A DNA stretch of 64,000 nt from Brucella cytisi (GTDB lineage Bacteria; Pseudomonadota; Alphaproteobacteria; Rhizobiales; Rhizobiaceae), in assembly GCA_012103075.1 (NCBI GenBank), contig JAAVLQ010000002.1, forward strand, positions 761,001-825,000. Reading direction: 5' to 3'. The position numbers and the translations under genes are program-made. The notes under the pieces are model-generated. The model ran no database searches and was not told the DNA's origin. It saw only the letters and a program-made list of their open reading frames with translations. This document shows positions 11,563 through 21,901 of the stretch, in pieces. Each line of letters opens with the position of its first letter. The stretch's first letter is position 1.

Positions 11563-12666
11563 ATGAAAGAGATCGTAGTTGTCGGCGCAGGCAAAATCGG
11601 TGCCACCATTGCCGATCTTCTCGCTTCCACAGGCGAGTATGCCGTTACCGTTGTCGACCGCTCTCAGGCGCAGCTCGATGCACTGGAATCGGGCGCAGAA
11701 GTCAAGACGCAGGCACTTGATATTGAAGATGCCAAGGCTCTTGAAACTGCTCTGACCGGAAAGTTCGCTGTACTCAGCGCCGCTCCATTCCATCTGACGA
11801 CCCGTATCGCCGAAGCTGCTGCTAAGGCAGGTGTTCATTATCTCGACCTGACCGAAGATGTTGCCAGCACACGCCGCGTCAAGGAGCTGGCAAAGGAAGC
11901 CAAGACCGCTTTCATTCCGCAATGTGGCCTTGCTCCCGGCTTCATCTCCATCGTTGCCTATGATCTGGCGAAGCGTTTCGACAAGCTCGACAGCGTTCGT
12001 ATGCGCGTTGGCGCTCTGCCGCAATACCCTTCGAATGCTCTGAACTACAATCTGACACGGAGCACCGACGGCGTCATCAACGAATATATCGAGCCGTGCG
12101 AAGCCATCGTGAATGGCGAGCTGAGCGAAGTCCCTGCTCTCGAAGAACGCGAAGAATTCTCGCTCGACGGCGTTACCTACGAAGCCTTCAACACCTCCGG
12201 TGGTCTCGGCACGCTTTGCGAAACGCTCGAAGGCAAGGTGCGCACGCTCAACTATCGCACCATCCGCTACCCGGGTCACGTTGCGCTGATGAAGGCGCTC
12301 CTCAACGATCTCGGTTTGCGCCATCGCCGTGAAGTGCTCAAGGACATCTTCGAAAATGCCCTGCCGACGACTCTTCAGGACGTCGTGGTGATTTTTGTGA
12401 CCGTTTCCGGCACCAAGAACGGCCGTCTGGTTCAGGAAACCTACGCAAACAAGGTTTATGCCGCTCCGGTTGGCAAGATCATTCGCTCGGGCATCCAGAT
12501 CACCACGGCTTCGGCGATCTGCGCTGTGCTCGACATGCTGGCCAAGGGTGATCTTCCACAGCAGGGCTTTATCCGCCGGGAAGACATTACGCTCGAAGCA
12601 TTCCTCTCGAACCGCTTTGGCAAGGCATATGCACAAGAAGATCATTGCGCACGTATGGTTGCCTGA
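11563..12666 (+). CDS. Saccharopine dehydrogenase-like oxidoreductase (possible lysine 6-dehydrogenase)
   Basis: A 367-residue NAD(P)-dependent dehydrogenase with an N-terminal Rossmann fold (VVVGAGKIGATIADLL) and the saccharopine dehydrogenase C-terminal domain. The ATG at 11563 follows GGGGAAAG. Family members act on lysine or saccharopine. The divergent Lrp regulator and the downstream lysine/arginine-type binding proteins support an amino-acid catabolic role, but the substrate is inferred. The frame is intact apart from a possibly altered last dozen residues. Confidence 0.75.
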   Translation: MKEIVVVGAGKIGATIADLLASTGEYAVTVVDRSQAQLDALESGAEVKTQALDIEDAKALETALTGKFAVLSAAPFHLTTRIAEAAAKAGVHYLDLTEDVASTRRVKELAKEAKTAFIPQCGLAPGFISIVAYDLAKRFDKLDSVRMRVGALPQYPSNALNYNLTRSTDGVINEYIEPCEAIVNGELSEVPALEEREEFSLDGVTYEAFNTSGGLGTLCETLEGKVRTLNYRTIRYPGHVALMKALLNDLGLRHRREVLKDIFENALPTTLQDVVVIFVTVSGTKNGRLVQETYANKVYAAPVGKIIRSGIQITTASAICAVLDMLAKGDLPQQGFIRREDITLEAFLSNRFGKAYAQEDHCARMVA

Positions 12667-12687
12667 TAGCTTCTGCCGCATGAATGC

Positions 12688-12722
12688 GGGGTCTGTTGCG
12701 CTGGTACGCAGCAGACCCTTTT
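12688..12722 (+). terminator. Terminator after the saccharopine dehydrogenase-like gene
   Basis: GGGTCTG pairs with CAGACCC around a loop containing TGCG/CGCA, followed by CTTTT. It lies about 20 bases after the stop. Confidence 0.7.
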
Positions 12723-12907
12723 GCGTTTTGGTATTCAGTCAATCTGTCCTATCAAAGTCGCAATTGAATCGGATCGGGTTTAAGCGCATTGCCCAATCCA
12801 GACTGGCGGATGGATGTGCTACTCCGCCTTATGTGTGTCTGCCGGCGCATCTTGACTGAGAACCGTTTTAAAGTTTTCGGGTGCGCTTCTAAAGAAGTAG
12901 GAAAGTC

Positions 12908-13669
12908 ATGTTGAAATCAGTTTTGCTGGCCGGTCTGGCCTCCGTCTTCCCTCGCTTTGCCTGTTCAGGCAAAGGAATGGAAAGAAATCCGCATCGCCAG
13001 CGAAGGTGCATATCCGCCGTTCAACTACATGTCTCCAGATGGCAAGCTTGAAGGTTTCGATCTTGATATCGCAAATGCGCTTTGCAAAGCGATGGAAGCC
13101 AAGTGCACGATTGTCGCCAATGATTGGGACGGCATGATCCCGGCCTGCAGGCCAACAAGTTCGACGCTGTCATCGCTTCGATGGCCATCACCGAGGAGCG
13201 CGAAAAGCAGGTTGCCTTCACCGAGCGCTATTACACGACGCCGCTTGCGGTTGTCGTGCCGAAGGATACAGATATGACTTCGCTCGATCCGTCGGCATTC
13301 GATGGAAAGACGGTTGGCGCACAGGCTGGCACCACGCAGGGCAACTATGCTGATGATGTCTACGGCAAGGCAGGCGCGGATGTGAAGCTTTACCCGACGG
13401 CTGACGAAGCCAATGCTGATCTCGAAAGCGGTCGTCTGGACGCGATCGCTGCCGACAAGTTCCTCGCTGCAGATTGGCTGAAAAAGCAGGGCGCAAACTG
13501 CTGCAAGTTCCTCGGTGACATTCCGGGTTCTGAAACGAAGATCGCCGTTGCCCTGCGCAAGGGTGACGATGACCTGCGTGAACAGTTCAACGCCGCAATC
13601 AAGAAAATCCGTGACGACGGCACCTACGAAACGATCCGCAAGAAGTATTTCGATTTCGACATCTATTGA
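12908..13669 (+). CDS. Lysine/arginine-type amino acid-binding protein, copy 1
   Basis: Periplasmic binding protein of the amino-acid family (SBP family 3). It has a signal peptide ending PVQA and then KEWKEIRIASEGAYPPFNY, the classic start of LAO-type proteins. An extra C near 12950 disrupts the signal peptide, and one G is lost at about 13142 (DGMIPGLQANKFD expected). Repaired length is about 253 residues. The next gene is a close paralogue. No permease or ATPase for this family lies nearby, so it must share components encoded elsewhere. Confidence 0.85.
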
Positions 13670-13821
13670 TGTGACAAATTAGACTCCGGGCGTCTTCAAA
13701 ACCTGCTTGCAGTGGAAAGCGTCCGGTGCTTCAGTCATGGCAAGCGCATGAAATGAGGCGCTACCATTCGCGGGGGTGCCCTGCCAATTACAACGATAAC
13801 AAAGCAGTAAGGGGAATAGTT

Positions 13822-14583
13822 ATGTTGAAAGCCATCCTATTTGCGGGCGTAGCATCTGTAATCGCTGCCTTGCCGGCGCAGGCCAAAGAATGGAAAGAAA
13901 TCCGCATCGCCACCGAAGGTGCGTATCCACCTTTCAATTTCGTGGCGGCGGACGGTTCGCTTCAGGGACTTGATGTCGAAATAGCCAATGCCCTGTGCAA
14001 GGCGATGGATGCCAAGTGCACGATTGTTGCTAACGACTGGGACGGGATGATTCCCGCCTGAAGTCGAACAAGTTCGATGCGGTCATTGCATCGATGAGCA
14101 TCACGGAAGAGCGCAAGAAGGAAGTTGCGTTCACGGACAAATATTACTCCACACCACTTTCCGTTGCCGTGTCGAAGGATAGCCCGATCACATCGCTGGA
14201 TGCCGAAGCATTCAAGGGGAAAGTCGGTTGGCGCTCAGGGATCGACGACGCAGGGCAATTATGCGGAGGATGTCTACGGCAAGGCTGGCGCTGATGTTAA
14301 GCTTTACCCGACTGCCGACGAAGCCAATGCTGACCTGAAGAATGGACGGCTTGATGCGGTTGTTTCCGACAAATTCCCGATCTCTGACTGGATCAAGGGC
14401 GACGGTGCGGATTGTTGCAAGCTTATCGGCGATATTCCCGGCACGCAGACCGATACCGGAATTGCACTCCGTCAGGGCGATGACGCTCTACGCGAACAGT
14501 TCAATGCGGCAATCAAGAAAATTCGCGACGATGGAACCTATGCCACGATCGTGAAGAAATATTTCGACTTCGACATCTACTGA
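13822..14583 (+). CDS. Lysine/arginine-type amino acid-binding protein, copy 2
   Basis: Tandem paralogue of the preceding gene; both end in an identical IKKIRDDGTY and KKYFDFDIY. The ATG at 13822 follows AAGGGGAA, and a signal peptide ends AQA. A lost G near 14056 and an extra G near 14218 break the frame. Differences from copy 1 cluster in the mature N-terminal lobe and the hinge region (SVSKDSPITS versus VVPKDTDMTS), which may mean a shifted ligand preference. This is inference. Confidence 0.85.
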
Positions 14584-14622
14584 TTGCTTGTAAAAGATAC
14601 AGCTCTTTGCTGTAAGCAACAA

Positions 14623-14650
14623 CGCGCCGGCTGCAATCGGCGCGTTTATT
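14623..14650 (+). terminator. Terminator after the tandem binding proteins
   Basis: CGCGCCG and CGGCGCG form a stem around GCTGCAAT, followed by TTTATTTG. Confidence 0.7.
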
Positions 14651-14674
14651 TGTTTGGTTTGGTGGATGCCGGAA

Positions 14675-15924
14675 ATGCCGATTCAGCAACAAGATGTCAT
14701 CGTTCTGGGCGCCGGTATTGTTGGCGTGTCCACGGCACTACATCTGCAGGCGCGGGGCCGTTCTGTCTGCCCGGTTGACAAAGGTGAGCCCGGAAATGGC
14801 ACCAGTTTCGGCAATGCCGGTCTGATCGAGCGGTCAAGCGTTATTCCCTATTCCTTTCCGCAAGGCTTCTGGACGCTTGTGCGTTACGGGATGAACCGTC
14901 GCTCAGACGTTCGCTACAACCCGTTTTACATACCGAAGATGGCTCGCTGGCTGTTTCAATATTGGCGGGAATCGTCGCCAGAGCGGTTGAAGATTGCCAC
15001 GAATGCTATGTTGCCCTTGATTGAAGCGAGTGTTCGCGAGCATGATACTTTGGTGGCCCAATCGGGCAGTGAACGGTTGATCCGGTCGCAAGGATGGATC
15101 GAGGTGTTCCGGTCATCTTCTGCATTCGACGCAGCAGTGCGCCGTTTGCCCGATTTGCAACGCTTCAAACTGTCTTATGATATTCTGGATGCGGCAGCCT
15201 TGCGCCAGCGTGAACCGTCGCTTGGCGATGTGGTTGGTGGCATTCACTGGCTTGACCCCAAGACTGTTGTGAACCCGGGTGGGCTGGTTAAAGCCTATGC
15301 TGATCTGTTCCGCAGGAATGGTGGCGTCTCCGTTCACGGAGATGCTGCAAGCCCGCACAGAATGAGAGTGGCTGGCAGGTGACGACGGAGGTGGGTATCG
15401 TCCGTGCGCGCGATGTTGTGGCCGCACTTGGTCCGCAATCCGGCCTCATCTTCCGAAAGTTCGGCTATCCGGTCCCGCTTGGCATCAAGCGTGGTCATCA
15501 TCTTCATTTCACCATGAAGGATGGCTCGCGGCTTGGTCATACAGTGGTGGATGAAGAAGCGGGCTATGTTCTTGCCCCAATGGTACAAGGTGTGCGGCTG
15601 TCGACAGGCATAGAGTTTGCTTCACCGGATGCGCCTGCCAACCATATACAACTCAGGAAGGACGAGAAAATCGCGCGCAAGCTTGTGCCTCAGTTGGGAG
15701 ACCCCATCGAAACGACGCCATGGCTTGGATTGCGCCCCTGCCTGCCGGATATGCGCCCGGTGATTGGGGCAGCGCCAAAACATAAGGGACTATGGTTCAA
15801 TTTCGGCCATGCCCATCACGGTTTGACGCTTGGGCCTGCGACAGGACGCTTGCTCGCTGAGATGCTCGTGGGAGAAGAGCCGTTTGTCGATCCGAAACCC
15901 TATTCGGCTGAACGGTTTCTATAG
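14675..15924 (+). CDS. FAD-dependent D-amino acid dehydrogenase-like oxidoreductase
   Basis: DadA/DAO-family flavoenzyme with the N-terminal dinucleotide motif VLGAGIVGVSTALHL and the C-terminal signature GLWFNFGHAHHGLTLGPATG. Length is about 416 residues. A C run at about 15353 is one short; restoring it joins the two halves. The family oxidises D-amino acids or related amines at the membrane. Its position after amino-acid-binding proteins fits amino-acid catabolism, but no specific substrate can be assigned. The start at 14675 suits GGTGG at 14661-14665. Confidence 0.78.
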
Positions 15925-16039
15925 TTTCATCTAAAACTTTCGTGACAGGCTTGTCAGTTACGGTAGAGCGGGGTTATCAATTGGTCCCATTCTCATATCG
16001 CGCAGGCGCGAACAATCGATCCGGAAAATTCTCGTGAAA

Positions 16040-17075
16040 ATGAAGCCTTTGGGCCGTACCGGCCTCACTGTCACTGAAATTTGCCTCGGCACCATGACCG
16101 GGGCGTACAGAATACAGAGTCAGATGCTCATGAGCAGCTCGACATTGCTCTCGATGCCGGTATCAACTTTATTGATACTGCCGAGGGATATGCCATACCG
16201 ATGAGTTCGGAAAGCTATGGCAAGACAGAGTCTTACATCGGAAGCTGGCTCAAGAAATCTAGAAAACGTGACAAGATCGTACTGGCGAGCAAGATCGCCG
16301 GTGGTGGTAGGCAGAAGTGGATTCGAGACGGCGCTAGGCCAAGCCGAACCAGTGTTCGCGAGGCGGTGGAGAACAGTCTGAAACGGCTTCAGACGGACTA
16401 TATTGACCTCTATCAGGTCCATTGGCCGATGCGTGCACACTACCATTTCGGCCAGAGCTGGAGCTTCGATCCGTCCAACACGGATTGTGCGGCAGAAACT
16501 CAACAGATGCGTGATGTTCTGCTCGGGCTCGGAGACATGGTTCGCGACGGAAAGATCAGGCATATCGGTCTTTCCAATGAGACAGCCCGGGGAACGATGC
16601 AGTGGCTTCGGTTGGCGGAGCAGCACAGTCTGCCACGCATCGCCTCAATCCAGAACGAATACAGTCTTCTGCAGCGCCAGTTCGATTTTGACATGGCAGA
16701 GCTGGCGCTCTGCGAAGACGTTGACTGCTTGCTTATTCGACGCTTGCAGCTGGCGTTCTGACCGGGAAATATCTGGGCGGCAGGTTGCCCGCCGGTTCGC
16801 GCGCGGTCATTTCCGAAGGCGGCATCTGGCGGAACAATGTTCACTCAGAGCCCGCAATTCGCGCCTATATCGATGTTGCGAAGAAGCACGGTCTCGACAT
16901 CGCCCAGATGGCAATTGCCTTTACACTGACACGCCCGTTTATGACCTCGGCCATCATAGGCGCAACGACTGTAGATCAGTTGAAGACCGATATCGCGGCC
17001 CATCAAGTCAAACTGTCGGAAGATGTCCTGACTGATATCGAAAAAGTTTACAGGCAGTATCCGCGTCCGCTTTAG
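16040..17075 (+). CDS. Aldo/keto reductase (Tas-like)
   Basis: NADPH-dependent oxidoreductase of the AKR superfamily. It has DAGINFIDTAEGY with the catalytic Asp and Tyr, LASKIAG with the Lys, and DLYQVHWP with the His region. KIRHIGLSNETARGT and SAIIGATTVDQLKTDI complete the signature. Two indels break the frame, one near 16105 after LGTMT and a lost G near 16716 (EDVGLLAYSTL expected). About 345 residues. The physiological substrate is unknown. Confidence 0.82.
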
Positions 17076-17096
17076 AGCCGAGAGGACGTATAGAGA

Positions 17097-17119
17097 GCCT
17101 GCCGACTGGCAGGCTTTTT
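17097..17119. terminator. Terminator between convergent genes
   Basis: GCCTGCC (17097-17103) pairs with GGCAGGC (17108-17114) over a 4-base loop, then five T. It sits directly between the aldo/keto reductase and the minus-strand gene that ends at 17120, so it probably serves the plus strand. Confidence 0.8.
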
Positions 17120-17638
17120 CTATCCGGCAAGATAAATTTCGTGTTTGACGATCCATTGATCGATTGGTGTCTCGCTTGAAGAACTGACGATCACCATTCG
17201 GTCGAAGCGTAGATTGCGACCAGCAAGTGATCTTGCTAGGCGAGTCATCTCTGTTTCGCGCGAAGCTCGATCAGCAACGCCATAGGCAAGCGAAACATGT
17301 GGAAGGAAAGTCGAGATGTCGTTCTCTCCAGATATACCCAGTGAATCCTGTTTCAGTGCCATGAGTGCAGGTGTTTTCTGCAGCGTGGCGTAGAAAGAGC
17401 GGAAATAAGCCTCGGTTCCGGTCACGTTCTCAATGAGAACATCCAGAGGTTTGCGACCGACCGCAAGGCTGAGCACCAGCGGCAGCAGTTCATCTGCCGA
17501 GCGTTTCATATCGGCTATAAGTGTCGCGTGTGGTTCAAATACGGGCGAAACAAAGTGATTTGCCAGTTCTGCAATGATGGATTCAAGAAATTTGAGGTTG
17601 TCGCGTGCAGGGCGCAACCAGATGGAGTGGAAAGTCAT
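17120..17638 (-). CDS. 2H phosphoesterase (cyclic phosphodiesterase-like)
   Basis: A 172-residue protein with the paired H-x-[ST]-L motifs of the 2H superfamily: HATLIADM near residue 38 and HVSLAYG near residue 120. Members open 2',3'- or ADP-ribose cyclic phosphates. It starts at MTFHSIWL and probably overlaps the end of the upstream LacI gene, making it the last gene of the transporter operon. A cyclic phosphodiesterase here hints that the imported compound or a derivative is phosphorylated, which is inference. Confidence 0.75.
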   Translation of the reverse strand: MTFHSIWLRPARDNLKFLESIIAELANHFVSPVFEPHATLIADMKRSADELLPLVLSLAVGRKPLDVLIENVTGTEAYFRSFYATLQKTPALMALKQDSLGISGENDISTFLPHVSLAYGVADRASRETEMTRLARSLAGRNLRFDRMVIVSSSSETPIDQWIVKHEIYLAG

Positions 17639-18712
17639 TGATTTGGCATCCCTCGAACGCCGCGTTCGTTTTAAGTGGCCTGACGCTGTTCCGCAATATG
17701 AGCGGTAGTTCGAGCACAACTGTCTGAGGCAGCGCATTTGGTGCGGCCTGTCTCTCGTTAAGCAGACGGATGATTTCGGCAGAGAGGCGTTCGGCATTCT
17801 GATCGAATGTTGTCAGCCGGTAGGCCCCCAGCGTGCTTCCGTGACATTATCGAAGCCGATAACCGAAATATCGTCAGGAATAGAGAGATTGAAGACATCG
17901 CGCGCGCAGTCCATCAGGCCGAAAGCCATAAGGTCGTTGACGCAAAACACGCCTTCGACGCGCTCTCGCTCGCCGAGGAGTAAGGAGGCTGCGCCGTAAC
18001 CGCCGTCATAGTCGGTCAGGTCACCGCGCTGTATACTGACGCTCAATCCGAGGCTTTTGCCTTTGGCGATGAAAGCTTCCTCACGTTCAATCAGATTGAG
18101 ACTACCGACATTCGACGTTATGAGGCCAAGCTTTTTCATGCCTCGTGCCGCGAAAATTTCGACAGCCGTTTCGGCGGCTAGTCGATTGTTGATGTGAATA
18201 TGATCGGCTCCCTCTTCGGTTCGCCCGACGAGGATCAGGGTCTGGCCGTTTCGTTGGGCAAGATCGACAAATGACGACGAGGGCATGCCGGAAAGAACTA
18301 CCGTCGCTTCGGCACGATAGCGCAACAGCGTTTCGTGGGCCGCAGAGAGGTTTTCTCCATGCTGGCCGGTCGGGATCAACACCGGCACACTGCCACGTGC
18401 TGCAAGTCGACGGGAAAGCGCTGCAATCTGGCGGGAGCGAAAAGGACTATCCGGGTCTGCCGCAATCATTCCGACGATACGACTGCGATTGGCAAGAAGA
18501 CCGCGCGCAAGGTCATTGACCTGATATCCAAGTTTTTCGGCAGCTTTGAGCACTTTCTCGCGTGTTGAGGGCGAAACACTGGCGCCGGGCGTAAAGGTTC
18601 GGGACACAGCGGAGCGTGACACGCCTGCCTCGAGCGCGACTTCATGCGCGCTGATGAACCGTGGCTGGTTATCCGCGCCGTCTTGTTCTCGCTGCATTTC
18701 TTTATCTGGCAT
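17583..18712 (-). CDS. LacI-family transcriptional regulator
   Basis: It has an N-terminal LacI helix-turn-helix (FISAHEVALEAGVSRSAVSR) followed by a periplasmic-binding-like effector domain (PDDISVIGFDN). A C run at 17825-17829 is one short; with the repair the protein continues through FDQNAERLSAEIIRLL to LILRNSVRPLK. The stop at 17583 is predicted from the repaired frame and gives a long tail, so another indel is possible. It lies inside the importer operon and probably controls it by a sugar-like or polyol ligand. Confidence 0.8.
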
Positions 18713-18713
18713 T

Positions 18714-19526
18714 TTATCGCCCTACTTTTGAAAGGACATCGGCCCTGAGGAAGCGCTCGACCACGAACATGAAGGCAATTGATGGCACCAGCAATATCAA
18801 TGCGCTGATCGACGCGATTTGATAATTGCCGCCGGAACTCGCTGTATAAAGCAGCAAGGGCAGGGTGGAAATATCAGGGGCGCCAACGAAATAAGTGCCG
18901 GTGAACTCATCGAGCGATTCAAGAAAGACAAAGATCGCGCTTGCAAGCAAACCCGGTGCGGCTATTGGCAGGGTGATGTCGAAGAATGTCTTGAAGGCGG
19001 AAGCGCCCATTGAGCGCGCCGCTTCTTCAAGCTCCCGATCAATTGCCGAAAACGCTGCCGTGGCGATCCATACGGCATAGACCAGACCATGAGTGACATG
19101 CACCAGAACGACACCTGTGATCGTGCCATTCAAGCCGAACGAGTAGAACATCTGCGCGATGTTTACGTAAACGGGCAGGTTCGGAAAAGCCTGCGGGATC
19201 AGCAGCGTCAGCAGGATCAGCCCACGAAACGGCAGTTTCAGGCGTGCCAGAGCATAACCGGCGGGAATGGCGAGGCCAAGTGAAACGATCACTGTCAGGC
19301 CTGCAATAAGAACGCTTGTGCCAAGTGACGAGAGTGCATTGCCGCGAGGCGAAAACACATTCGCCCAGAAAGAGAAACCATACTGAAGCGGCAGTGTGTG
19401 TGGGAAATACCAACGCTCAGCTACAGCCCACAGAAGCAGGTTGGCGAGTGGCCCGAAAATCGCGAAGGCGAGCAGACCAAGCAATATGCCACGCGGTATC
19501 CAGCGCCAGTCGATGATGTTGCTCAT
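18714..19526 (-). CDS. ABC transporter permease (PotC/CysW type)
   Basis: An intact 270-residue inner-membrane permease with six predicted spans and the EAA motif EAARSMGASAFKTFFDITLP. The start overlaps the stop of the upstream permease by ATGA. It is part of the ATPase, SBP, permease, permease, LacI operon on the minus strand. The family transports small charged or polyhydroxy compounds; no ligand can be named. Confidence 0.85.
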   Translation of the reverse strand: MSNIIDWRWIPRGILLGLLAFAIFGPLANLLLWAVAERWYFPHTLPLQYGFSFWANVFSPRGNALSSLGTSVLIAGLTVIVSLGLAIPAGYALARLKLPFRGLILLTLLIPQAFPNLPVYVNIAQMFYSFGLNGTITGVVLVHVTHGLVYAVWIATAAFSAIDRELEEAARSMGASAFKTFFDITLPIAAPGLLASAIFVFLESLDEFTGTYFVGAPDISTLPLLLYTASSGGNYQIASISALILLVPSIAFMFVVERFLRADVLSKVGR

Positions 19527-20347
19527 TGACCGTGTTCCTTCATGGTCTGGCGCAGGTAAACCCGTGCGACGAGGCTGGTCATGAGGAGCGAGATTGTACC
19601 CAATGCATTTGCGACGCCGTAATCCCCATAAGCATTGATACGGAATGCCATGTTTGCCGTGATCATCGTTGGTGATTGGGCGTTGATCATCAAAGGCACG
19701 GACAAGACGGACATCATGGTGACAAAGCTCAGTATCAACCCAACGAGCAGCGTTTGGCGGACTTGCGGCAGAACAATCTCGATGAGAATGCGCAGCCGCC
19801 CGGCACCAAGATTGCGAGCGGATTCAATCGTGCTGCGATCGATGGATGCCATTGCACCTGCCAGCAACAACGTGACAAATGGCGTCTGTTTCCAGACGAA
19901 TGCAATGACGATGCCACGCCAGTCGAGAAAGCTCATTGCCTGCAAGGGGGTAAGAATCCCTGTTTCGATGAGCAGGCTGTTCATCAACCCGTTCTTGGCA
20001 AGGAAGGTGCGGAGTATCTGGCCAACGACAATGAAGGGGATGAAAAGCGGCCAGCGATAGAGCCAGCGCAGGACAGTGACAGCGCGCGGGTTCGAGCCAA
20101 GCGTCAGGTAACCGCCGATGGCGATAGAGAATAACGCAATCAGCAGGGACGACAGTGTAACGATGACAAAGGTGAAGATGATGTCGCTGGAATAAAGTTC
20201 GAATGCTTTGGTGAAATTGCCGGTTCCCCATTCCCCGGAAACATTGAAAGCTCCGGTGATCGCTCCAAAAAGCGGTACGATGAACAGCAATAGGACGATC
20301 GCCAGTGCCGGCGCGACAAGAAGAATCCCCGTCAGTCGATGCGACAT
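19523..20347 (-). CDS. ABC transporter permease (PotB/CysU type)
   Basis: An intact permease of about 274 residues with the motif ESARNLGAGRLRILIEIVLPQ. I prefer the start MSHRLTGIL because GAGG lies seven bases upstream; an ATG four codons earlier is possible. The downstream permease overlaps it by four bases. Transmembrane segments are evident from LLVAPALAIVLLLFIVPLF onward. Confidence 0.85.
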   Translation of the reverse strand: MSHRLTGILLVAPALAIVLLLFIVPLFGAITGAFNVSGEWGTGNFTKAFELYSSDIIFTFVIVTLSSLLIALFSIAIGGYLTLGSNPRAVTVLRWLYRWPLFIPFIVVGQILRTFLAKNGLMNSLLIETGILTPLQAMSFLDWRGIVIAFVWKQTPFVTLLLAGAMASIDRSTIESARNLGAGRLRILIEIVLPQVRQTLLVGLILSFVTMMSVLSVPLMINAQSPTMITANMAFRINAYGDYGVANALGTISLLMTSLVARVYLRQTMKEHGQ

Positions 20348-20418
20348 TCGAAACCTCATGAAGTAGGATGCGCGCCGGAAACACTCGTAGTGCTTTGATT
20401 GCGTAATCCGGCGTCAAT

Positions 20419-20434
20419 TTCGGAGCGCTCCGAA
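20419..20434. repeat. 16-bp perfect palindrome between SBP and permease genes
   Basis: TTCGGAGCGCTCCGAA reads the same on both strands, and part of it (GCGCTCCG) recurs at 20454-20461. It sits in the 136-base gap between the binding-protein stop and the first permease. A stem here could stabilise the upstream SBP message, a common way to over-express binding proteins. Confidence 0.55.
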
Positions 20435-20483
20435 TGGAACCAAGTTTGCCAAAGCGCTCCGATAGAAGGCAGGATTGTTGGAC

Positions 20484-21613
20484 TTAATTGCCGACCTGAC
20501 GCTCATAAGCTTCCAGAATCGCGCTGTTATAAGGTGCGATTGGGAAGGGTTTGCCGTATTTAGCAAGCTCGTCCGGCGAAATGTCGGTGAAGAGCTTGTT
20601 CCGTGTCACCGTCCAGCTCTGCCTTGACATGGTCGGCATCGATGCCCGGATACCAGTTGAAGCGCTTCACGATACCTTCGGCCTGTACTTTCGGGCTCGT
20701 CGCCAATGCCACGAATTTTTCGGCCAGTTCCTTATGCGCGCTTTTTCCGGGATCACATAATGCATCGGCTGACCGGGCATGCCGGGAGCCGGTAGGACAA
20801 GTTTCATTTCCGGGGAAGCTGTCCATTCGCCTTCCACGAATAGAACATGTCGACCCAGACTGGTCCCATCGCGATTTCGCCACGGCTCAACATGTCGAGA
20901 GTGCCTGCATTGCCCGGGGTGAGGGTGGCGTTCTTAGTAAAGTCCTTTAGCGAGGCAAACGCCTTGTCCCAGTTCTTCGCTTCGCCCTCTTCGAATGGAC
21001 CCTTCATCAGCTTGTCTGCGTCGCCACCATAAGCATAGATCCAGCCCATAACAAAGCTCACGCCCGATGCGCCACCCTTGATACCGTTATAGCCGAATTG
21101 CTTTGGGTTTTCCTTGGCCCATGCGACGAGCTCGTCATAACTCTTTGGTGGATTGGCAACGAGTGCAGGATTGTAGGCAAGTGCGGTCTGGCTGTTGAAC
21201 ATCGGCATGACGTAGCCGTCGACATCCGTACCGAGCGCCATTTTCGCATTATCGCGCGTCACCATCTTACCGCTGTCGATTTTGCCGCGATAATTTTCGA
21301 GGAACTTCGCCGTTACCATCGGTCCGACGAATTTCTCGTGGACGACGGCGACGTCGGTGTCCCATTTTTCCACACCAGCCTTGAACTGGGCTTCGAAACG
21401 TTCAAGAACCTTCTGCGAACCCGCATCGCCGGGACCTGTTCCCACAACGCGAACGGTCGTTCCGGGATTTTCCTTCTCGAACAACGGTCCGAGATACTGA
21501 TTGATATAGTCAACCATGTTCTGGTCACCTGCCGTGATGACGGTAAGCTCATCGGCGGTGGCGGGTGCAACGGTGAGGCCAATTGCCATTGCCGCGTTCA
21601 GGATAGTTCTCAT
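20484..21613 (-). CDS. ABC transporter substrate-binding protein
   Basis: Extracellular binding protein of the family 1/PotD-like group. It has a signal peptide (MRTILNAAMAIGLTVAPATA) and then DELTVITAGDQNMVDYINQY. Three indels in the last third (C run near 20814, A run near 20746, two bases lost near 20600) split it. The repaired end reads EAYERQVGN. About 377 residues. It is encoded between the ATPase and permeases on the minus strand. Confidence 0.82.
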
Positions 21614-21784
21614 GAAAAGGACTCCTGTATGAAACCGGGATTTCCGGTCTTTTGATTGAAAGCAGATGCAGTGCATCCAGTGGCGTCTATCGGGAATGGT
21701 GGCATTCACGGGCACGAAAATGCCCGTGAAAACGATCTTGAAACGGGGTGCCCCGTTTTGGTGCGGAAAGGCGTCGAGGTCAAC

Positions 21785-21800
21785 GTGCACAGCTGTGCAC
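21785..21800. promoter_or_regulatory. Candidate LacI operator 1
   Basis: GTGCACAGCTGTGCAC is a perfect 16-bp palindrome, 172 bp upstream of the binding-protein start. A near-identical site lies upstream of the ATPase gene. A symmetric operator of this size with a central pair is typical of LacI proteins, and a LacI gene lies in the same operon. Confidence 0.65.
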
Positions 21801-21901
21801 GATCAAGTCCAACGTGAATTGCGTATTTCGTTGATCTCTAGTCTCCCATTAACTCAATGACGCATCATCAGCACACTGACGAAAAGACGGCGAGCGCCTG
21901 A

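Noticed and set aside
11491..12681. A 396-residue open frame antisense to the saccharopine dehydrogenase-like gene
   Set aside because: It is the mirror of a high-GC gene; composition is random-like and the sense protein is clearly conserved.
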